From the NCBI GenBank assembly GCA_014084085.1, contig NPFB01000053.1, positions 157,876 to 221,875 of the forward strand: DNA of 64,000 bases, read 5' to 3'. Numbering within the stretch: position 1 is the first letter of the stretch; each line of letters opens with the position of its first letter. Both the position numbers and the translations under genes were made by a program. The notes under the pieces were generated by a model that had not been told where the DNA came from, did no database searches, and worked only from the letters and a program-made list of their open reading frames with translations. The DNA is from Hondaea fermentalgiana (Eukaryota > Sar > Bigyra > Thraustochytrida > Thraustochytriidae). This document shows positions 50,155 through 57,500 of the stretch, piece by piece.

Positions 50155-50388
50155 ATGATGCAGAGCGCCAGGAAGATGGTCATGCGGTCGCAGTCGAGGC
50201 AGTGGCGCGTGGCCTCGCTCGTGGACATCTTTGAGGACAAGATGCAGGACGGCAACCTCACGACGTACCTCGGATCCATGGCGTCGCGCGCGCGCGCGCA
50301 CGGATCGAGCATGCGCGACATCTTCGAAGCGCTCGAGGAGCTCGGTGAAGACGCGGACTCGTGGCGTGACCGTCTTCGCGAGGACTAG
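50155..50388 (+). CDS. small paralogous protein 2 (77 residues), unknown family
   Basis: ATG 50155 (second ATG 50158); stops TAG and TAA lie in frame immediately upstream, so the small size is genuine. Same layout as the protein at 48396: MQSARKMVMRSQSR, QWRVASLVDIFEDK, DGNLTTYLGS, ASRARAHGSS, RDIFEALEELGED, SWRDRLRED. The longest blocks shared exactly are QWRVASLVDIFEDK and RDIFEALEELGED. Tandem duplication in the same orientation, 1.5 kb apart. No known domain; no transmembrane segment. Unknown function. Confidence 0.75.
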   Translation: MMQSARKMVMRSQSRQWRVASLVDIFEDKMQDGNLTTYLGSMASRARAHGSSMRDIFEALEELGEDADSWRDRLRED

Positions 50389-50656
50389 AGACAATCTTAT
50401 GTTATACACAATGTGTTACCCCTGTGTTGTAAAATAAATTATGCTTGACTTATAATCAACCATCACCTCTCTCTCTCTCTCTCTCTCTCTCTTGCTTTCT
50501 TGGCAACAACACGCTGCCAGCCTTCCTTTCTTTCCTTGATGTTCACAGAATAAGTGATATCACCGTGATGACCGGCAACGTGACGAACCAGCTGATCTCT
50601 CACTTCACGCTTAACACAGAGGAACGGAGACCTTGCAATGCTGCTAAGGTATACTG
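50389..50656. other. intergenic with (CT)n
   Basis: Convergent ends of small-protein gene 2 and the amidase. AATAAA-like AAATAAATT (50432-50440) may be a polyadenylation signal; (CT)n at 50466-50492. Confidence 0.55.
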
Positions 50657-52172
50657 TCAAGCAGAAAGGGACGCGGCAATCTCAAAAAGCAAACACTCTC
50701 TTCCTTTGGGCACCATGACCTCTACACCCTGCGGAAGTCGCTCGTACGTGGCCAGAGGCAGAGTGAGAGCAGGCCACCCGACGGAAGGGGCCAGACGATT
50801 GTTGGCGCAGTATTGCTGTTTCCCGCTCGAAATACGCGATGGAAGTTTCTTGAACGTCGGATACGCGAAGGCATCGAGCCGCTGCGCTCGCATCAACGCC
50901 GTCAGAGCAGCCTCAAAGAGAGCGGGAAAGGTTCGCGTCAAGAGATCGTACATTTCCACCTCGCGTTTTCGCAGCTTACCATGCACCTTTTTCTGCATGG
51001 TGGAAACAACTGATGCGCATTCGCTCGATGGCAGTCTCTCTTCGCAGGGACCAGCGGTGACGGCAGCAATGCTCGCGAGCTCCAAGCCCGTGGCCTTGCG
51101 CAGGTCGTCCTGGAACTCAAAATAGCTTGTAGACTTTTGTTTGGACAACTGTGCGACCAAACGCGACACCTCCTCGAGCGCTGCGTCTTCGGCGAGCGCA
51201 ACAAAGACAGAGCCCGATCCTTTTTGCGCCGCTCGACTCGTTGTCGCGTCTGCAAACGCGCGTCCAAGTCCGCTCTCTGTAGGGAGCAGCATGGGCAGCA
51301 CGCCAATGCGACGCGGGGCATTCCGTGCCGCCGTTTCGACGCACCATGGTTGCCCACTGGCAATAGCCCATGAAGTGGCCACATCTTGGGCGTTCGCAGC
51401 CATGAAGCCAACCGTGTCTCGCGAATGACTCAGAGGTACGACACCCTCCACGGGCACGCCCCCTGTTGTCGGACGAATGCCAAAGAGCCCAGCAAAGGAG
51501 GACGGAATGCGTACAGAGCCGCCCGTGTCCGTCCCCACGCCGATCACAGCAAGTCCCAGCGCGACGGCCACAGCGGTTCCCCCGCTCGATCCGCCCGGAT
51601 ACCGCGACTTGTCGAAAGCATTCAGCGTTTGCCCGCCGCGAGATGAAGACGTGCGGAATCCGAGCGCAAATTCGTCCATGTTGGCGTGACCCAAGACGAC
51701 AGCTCCGGCTTCCACCAGTCGAGCCACGGCAGGTGCATGAGCTTGCGCGGGCTGTCGCATGCTCTCCATAGCGATGCTTCCCGCGGCACTAACCATGCCT
51801 TGGACATCGATATTGTCCTTGACGATCACGGGAACGCAGTACAGAGCACCATTCGTATCGCGGGACTTGGCCTCCATCAGAATATCCTCGCTGGCCCTCA
51901 CTTCCACGACCGCCTTGTACATCTTTGCTGTTTTCCCACGCAAACGCTGCACATACGCTTGCACCACCTCCTCGCAGGTCCAGCCCTCCTTTCCTCGCGC
52001 GAGCGCCTGCGCCTCGGCCACCGAGAGCACCTTGGCCGGGAGCTTTCGCGAGGTCGCGCTCGCCGCCGTCAACGTCGTCGCCGCGTATTGCTCTCCGCCG
52101 CGGAGCGAGGCCGCCGAGGACGACCTCAGCGCCGGCGGCGGTGCCGACGCGGCCGGCGCCGAGGCCGGCGGC
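50657..52172 (-). CDS. amidase-signature enzyme (GatA/amidase family), 5' end in gap
   Basis: Coding from the gap edge to stop at 50657; about 505 codons visible. Amidase-signature hydrolase with the Ser-cisSer-Lys triad: Lys in VPVIVKDNIDVQG, GGSSGGTAVAVALG, and TDTGGSVRIPSSFAGLFGIRPT. The family cleaves or transfers amides (GatA of the glutaminyl-tRNA amidotransferase, fatty-acid amide hydrolase, bacterial-type amidases). The N-terminal helix VLSVAEAQALARGKEGWTCEEVVQAYVQRL and the C-terminal half (CEERLPSSECASVVS, DAFAYPTFKKLPSRI, GWPALTLPLATYERLPQGVEVM) fit stand-alone amidases better than GatA. A start at ATG 52383-52385 on the far side of the gap (MAAAHAATPRRKKRRAAR, possible organelle presequence) is attractive but cannot be joined with certainty. 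Confidence 0.82.
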
Positions 52173-52272
52173 NNNNNNNNNNNNNNNNNNNNNNNNNNNN
52201 NNNNNNNNNNNNNNNNNNNNNNNNNNNNNNNNNNNNNNNNNNNNNNNNNNNNNNNNNNNNNNNNNNNNNNNN
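52173..52272. other. assembly gap, 100 N
   Basis: Exactly 100 N within a very GC-rich 5' region of the amidase gene; true size unknown. Confidence 1.
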
Positions 52273-52385
52273 GCGCCATGCCCCGCGCCGCGCCGCGGGG
52301 CCGCCCGCGCCGCCGGGGCCGCGCCGCCGGGCCTGGCCGCGCGCCGCTTCTTGCGCCGCGGCGTGGCGGCGTGCGCGGCGGCCAT

Positions 52386-52579
52386 GCGCGGCGTATCTTC
52401 GCCCCGTCTCGCGTTCGGGTTCTGCGCGACGAGCGGAGAGCGACCGATCGATCAAGCCGGAGACGAGGGAGGTCGCGACGCGCGAGAACGTCGCGAGCGA
52501 GGCAAACTCGATCGAAACCCGTCTGGCGAACAAACCCGTTGGGCAGACCCGCGAGGCAGACCCGCGAGGCCCCGAGAAG
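52386..52579. promoter_or_regulatory. likely bidirectional promoter, amidase (-) / Kir channel (+)
   Basis: Only about 195 bp separate the candidate amidase start (52385) from the Kir start (52580). No TATA element. Depends on the amidase start being correct. Confidence 0.35.
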
Positions 52580-54229
52580 ATGTCCTCGCGGCCGCTGCTC
52601 GGCGGCGGCGGCGGCGGCGCTGCGGCTGCCGCCAACAGCGCGTCGACGCGCGGCGAGGAGGCGTACGGGGCGACGGCGCCGGTCTCGGTCTCGGCCTCGG
52701 CCTCGGCCTCGAGCGACCTCGGCAGCGAGTCCGCACCGCCGGCGACAGCCGCTGCAGCTGCGGCGGCGGCGGCGGCGGCGCCTACTGCCGGCGCGGCGCA
52801 GAGATCGCGCACGGGCCAGCAGAAACGCTGGAAACGCGCCGTCGAGCGCGGGTCCTCCTTCGCGTTCCCCAACGTGGCGCAAGAAGAGGCCGACCGCCTC
52901 TTTAGCAACTACGGCGAGGGCTACGAGCGCGCGGACTGGGCGCGCAGCTGGCACTCATCGCGAGAATCCAGTGCGCAGCGCCCCAGTAGCGCGTGGAGGA
53001 TCATGAATCGCGACGGCGACTTTGGACAATCCACGGGCAGCCTTCGCGTCCACCGCCTCAATCGCTCCGCAGCCCTCTACGTTGCAGATCTTTGGCACAC
53101 CCTGGTCGACTCCAGCTTCCGCATGGTCTTCATCATCTTCCTCGTGCTCTACCTGCTCTCCATCCTTCTCTTTGCAGTGCTCTACATGCTCATTTCCAAG
53201 CCCTGCGAGCTGCATCTCGACAATTTCCTCAGCGCCTGGGCCTTCTCGCTCGAAACCATTATGACGATCGGCTATGCATTTCCTGGCGACCGCGACTACT
53301 TTTCACAGTGCACCTCGCTTGTCACATTCGTCACGTTTGAGAGCATTCTTGGCGTCATCTGCGACTCTGTCTGTGTCGGCCTTGTCTTTGCGCGCCTTTC
53401 GCGCGCACAGACACGCGCTGCGACCATTGTCTTTTCAGACTCGGCCGTCGTGCGCAGAATTCACGGCAAGCTTTCGCTCATGTTCCAGGTCGCGGAAATG
53501 CGCAAGCATCAGCTGGTCGAAGCCCACGTTCGCTGCTACGCCCTGAGTCGCCACCGCTGCGCCGACGGGTCCCCACTCATGTACTTTCGATCCGATACAA
53601 TGCGGCTCGTCAAACCCGACGACGAGCTCGGTGGCATGCTTTTCATGGCCTTCCCCAGCGTTGTGGTGCACAATCTTGACACCTTCTCACCTCTTCGCCC
53701 GTCCACAAAGCCAAGTACAGATGCCACAGCGCCCAACGCCTCGCGCCAGAACGTCTTTCCGGGCGTACTGCAGCGTGACTGCGACATCGAAAACGGCTCA
53801 CGCGATCTTGTGCACGACGCTGAAACGCCTCTCTCGCATGGGAACCAAGAGCCCGAGGTCAAGTCGCCCGCGTCCCAGCCTTCACAAATGGGTGCATCTT
53901 TGTCCGCCTCGTCCTTGTCGTCCTCGGCGTCCGGCCCCGTTCTCAGCGCGTACGAGGCCGAGGAAGAGGCACTCAAGCAGTACATGATTGACCATCGCGT
54001 GGAAATCATATGCATGGTTGAGGGCATTGATGCAGTCACAAGCGACACGATCCAAGCGCGTCATTCTTATTGCTTTGAGGACATTATGTGGCACTTTGAC
54101 TTTGTGCCTTGCACTCTTGAGGATGAAAACGGCGCTGCCCAGCTTGACTTTGAACAGTTTCACAAAGTGTTTCCTGTCCCGGAGCAATACAAGAATTTGC
54201 CGCCCATGTACCTACATTCCAACCCATAA
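52580..54229 (+). CDS. inward-rectifier-type (Kir) channel with GYA selectivity filter
   Basis: 549 codons from ATG 52580. The first 100 residues are Ala/Ser-rich. Then the complete Kir layout: slide helix region, TM1 (MVFIIFLVLYLLSILLFAVLYML), pore helix and filter FSLETIMTIGYAF, TM2 (FESILGVICDSVCVGLVFARL), and a cytoplasmic immunoglobulin-like domain (TIVFSDSAVVRRIHGKLSL, MRKHQLVEAHVRCYAL, DHRVEIICMVEGIDAVTSDTIQARHSY, FDFEQ-type end). Cys209 and Cys244 match the extracellular disulfide of animal Kirs. Filter position 233 is Ala (GCA 53276-53278) where Kirs have Gly in TIGYG. Tetrameric, plasma membrane, possibly PIP2-gated. A Ser-rich loop of about 95 residues interrupts the C-terminal domain. 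Confidence 0.88.
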   Translation: MSSRPLLGGGGGGAAAAANSASTRGEEAYGATAPVSVSASASASSDLGSESAPPATAAAAAAAAAAAPTAGAAQRSRTGQQKRWKRAVERGSSFAFPNVAQEEADRLFSNYGEGYERADWARSWHSSRESSAQRPSSAWRIMNRDGDFGQSTGSLRVHRLNRSAALYVADLWHTLVDSSFRMVFIIFLVLYLLSILLFAVLYMLISKPCELHLDNFLSAWAFSLETIMTIGYAFPGDRDYFSQCTSLVTFVTFESILGVICDSVCVGLVFARLSRAQTRAATIVFSDSAVVRRIHGKLSLMFQVAEMRKHQLVEAHVRCYALSRHRCADGSPLMYFRSDTMRLVKPDDELGGMLFMAFPSVVVHNLDTFSPLRPSTKPSTDATAPNASRQNVFPGVLQRDCDIENGSRDLVHDAETPLSHGNQEPEVKSPASQPSQMGASLSASSLSSSASGPVLSAYEAEEEALKQYMIDHRVEIICMVEGIDAVTSDTIQARHSYCFEDIMWHFDFVPCTLEDENGAAQLDFEQFHKVFPVPEQYKNLPPMYLHSNP

Positions 54230-54302
54230 CCCATAGAATGCTGACATTTTCACACACACACAAAAAAGAAAGAGGATAACATTACGAAACGGGTAGTGTC
54301 CC

Positions 54303-54436
54303 TTTTCCCTTATGTATACTTTCAAGAATGACAACGGCGCTTGACTCTGAACAAAAAAAAATCCTTTTTCACAAGGTTTTCCTTGTCCCGGTGTCCCAGA
54401 GCAATACAAGAAGTTGCTGTTCATGTAGTACTGCAT
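54303..54436 (+). repeat. degenerate copy of the Kir gene's last ~110 bp
   Basis: 54327-54436 repeats 54123-54217 imperfectly: ACAACGGCGCT, TTGACTCTGAACA, TTTCACAAGGTTTTCC, TGTCCCGG, AGCAATACAAGAA, GTTG, CATGTA appear in the same order with small indels. Weaker similarity begins near 54303. Frame is broken. (CA)n at 54251-54263 lies between original and copy. Confidence 0.8.
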
Positions 54437-54588
54437 CAAATGCTGAGATACCAACTCCCCAAAAGACGAAACGAAACAGTCCGTGTCAAGTTTCTTTGTT
54501 GATGATTATAAAATCAAATGTGTATGTCACCAATGCCCAGCGTCAGGTACCACTGGGAGCCCATATTGACCATCGAATAGAGACGCGG
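54437..54588. other. remainder of Kir/ROD convergent spacer
   Basis: AT-rich; no feature recognised other than the 3' flank of the ROD gene. Confidence 0.5.
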
Positions 54589-57500
54589 TCATCTTTGTTG
54601 CGCCAACAAACCAGGATGCGAGCGCACGAGGGCAGTAATGAGCTGTTGCAGCGCGGCATCCTCCGCATCTTCTTGAGCGCTCGCCTTGTGAGCCTGCGCA
54701 AAGAGTTCGGGCAAATCAGCGATCTCGACGCGCCGCTGCAAAATCTGCTGCGTTGTGAAAAAGAATTCGCGACGCATGCCCAGCGAGAGCATCTGCCGCA
54801 AAAGAGCCTGCACAATCTTCGGCTCGTCCAGGAGATCAAAATCAAGCATCAAATGCGCCACAAGCTGAACTGCACGCTCGTCACCACGATGGTCACGCCA
54901 TAGCCCACGAACAAGTCCACGCTTGTCGCACTGCACTAGCTGATCAAATGTATGAGGCAAATGCAGATCCTCAAAGACGGACATGTAAATGCAGTACTGC
55001 AGGTGCAAGTCTAATGGCAGTGCATCCGCGCCGCGCTGACTATATACCGAATCGATTTGAGCGCTGCTTCCCAGCCGAAACACCGCGCGCAGAGCACGAG
55101 CGCGCGATGCAAACGATCGGCCTGGAACGTCGGTCTGAAAGGCAAAGTTCAGAAGATACGCAATGCCGCGACATGTGTCCCGGTCGGCGTCTGGACCGGG
55201 CCGCGCCGACATGGTGTACACGATGCGTTGCAGGAGCTCTTCCTCTACCTGTTGCGCTTCTTGCAGTCGCGCCGAAGCTGACGACGTTGTTGTCGTTGAC
55301 GAAGACGACGTACTCGTCGTGGCCAGCCAGCCGAGCACGAGACGCTTGCGTACCTCGAGAAGATCCACGCCATGCCGGTGGGCCAACTGCTCTGCGACCT
55401 GATGCAGCCGATGGCGGTCTTGCCATTGCGTCGCAGCCACTGGGCCAAAGCGATCGTACAGGTCTGCAATTAGCTTGCCGTAATCGAGATCCGCCTTTTT
55501 GCTCGGAAGACGGGCGGCAATTCCGGCGCGCCTCAAATCAAGCTCTGTCGCGAGCTGGTTTGCCAAACGCGTCATCTCATCGCTTTCTGCGCGCTCAAGA
55601 GCAAAGCGCAAAATGAGCAGCTTCGCCTCCGGAGTGCCCACCTGCCCGACCAGCCATGAGCATGCCTCCAGGACCCGGCCGTGAGACTTGACGTTGTTGA
55701 GTACGGGCAGCACACTCTTGGTCACCGACTCGCCTGCGCGCATTAACTTACGCACAAGACACAGGTAAAAGTCGTTCGGGTCCAAGTCTAATGGGTCGCT
55801 CAGTGCCACCAGCCATTTCACAGTGTCCGGCTCCAGGCACAACTCGAGCGCCGGCCAAGGATTTTCCTCAAAGAGCGCGTGCAGATTAAGACGAACCTCG
55901 CAGATGCGAAGCAACTCGAGCACTTGCAAGTACTTTGCCTGGCCCGGCCATGCGCACAAACGACAAACTGCCTCGAGACGTTCGTACGAAGTTCCTGGTA
56001 CGCGCGGGAAAACGTGTTCGCACACCTGAAGGAGGAGACTGTCATCCATGCGGCATCGGGCCAGGGCGATCTCGTCTCGGTGCTTGTTCAAATCGGCGGT
56101 TTCGTCCAAAAACAGAAGCTTCAGGTAGAGACCGTGCACCAAGTCATTGCGAACCTTGTATGTTTCGGCAAATGCCACCGTTTTCTCTAAATCATAGCCC
56201 GACCTGGGAATACAGAGCTGCAAAAGGGTCTGCTGCAGGTACACATTCGCCTTCGCGCCCTCTGCGGTGAAGCGAGTCGGATCAAAGTCCACATTCAGTG
56301 ACTGCAGCCAGGTCCACCATCTAGCATTCTCCTGCATGCGTTGACAATCGAGAACCACGTCCTGCATGTGCCTGCATCTCCCGAGCGAGATGCCCACTCC
56401 GGCCAACTTTTGGAGACGAGCAAAGTCGCCCCGGTCATTCTTGGGCAGGCTCGAACGAAAGCTCGCAAAAGCAGAACTTCCTTGCGCATCTGCAAGCAGG
56501 TACCCCAGCGCAAGGTCTGCATCCATGTGCGGCGCCGAAAGCACCTTGTCCGCAAGGCCGCGAACAAGCTTCATGGCCGTCTCCGTGAGACCGGGCCGCA
56601 CGGCAATGCCAACCACACGGAGACCCAGCTGTAAAGCGCCGTTTTGCGAAAGATGGCCCATGAGCGCCTCTGCGGCCGGCTCGGGGTTTTGGCGCGCACC
56701 CAAGGCATACAGAAATCCCGCAAGCAATGGTAGCACAGCGGTCGACTCAAGAACAGTCCCGTGCTCTTTGAACCACGCATGAGCAGCTCGCGCCAAACTC
56801 CGGGTAGGGACCGCTGCGTCCTCCGAGGCGTCCCATTCAAAGCCGTCACCGCAACGGTCTAGTACGGCTTGCACAAGACTGCTGCTTCGCAAGAGCGTGG
56901 TTGCTCTGCAAATCTGCGCGTCGTCCTTGGTGTTCAAGCAGACATCCACCAGCAGATCGTGGCCGGCACGCTGCGCGCGGCTACTCGAGGGAAAGCGCAT
57001 TGCAAGCTCGACCGCCAGACGTTGTTTCCAGTATTGGCTCATGGGTCGCGCACCCCAGGCTAGGCATGCATCCAGGTTTTTGGGTTCCTGACGAGCAAGC
57101 CAGATGGCGACGCGACCAGCCATTTGTTCCCGTGAAAATCCGAGAAGCGAGGCGCGACGACCTAATTCAGTGGTCTTCGAGTTCGTGCTTTCCCGCATCA
57201 CGTGCAACTCGAGCAAGCCCTCAGCATCGCCATCAAGCGAAAAGTCTTGGAGGTCAAGCCGAATCGAGAACTCCGTCTGCAGGTCGCGCGCTGCTTCAAA
57301 GCCTGCAGACCACGCGTGGCCACCACAAGCGCCCACCATGGCACCAAGGCGTGCCAACGCGAGTCTTTCCTCGTCGGACTCTGCATCACTTTCCTCGGCC
57401 AGGCCCCACATGCAAAAGTTACGGACTCGCTCCTCTACGCTTACCACTACGTCGGGGCAAAGCTCCACCATGAGCGAATGCAATTCGCGAACCTTTTCCT

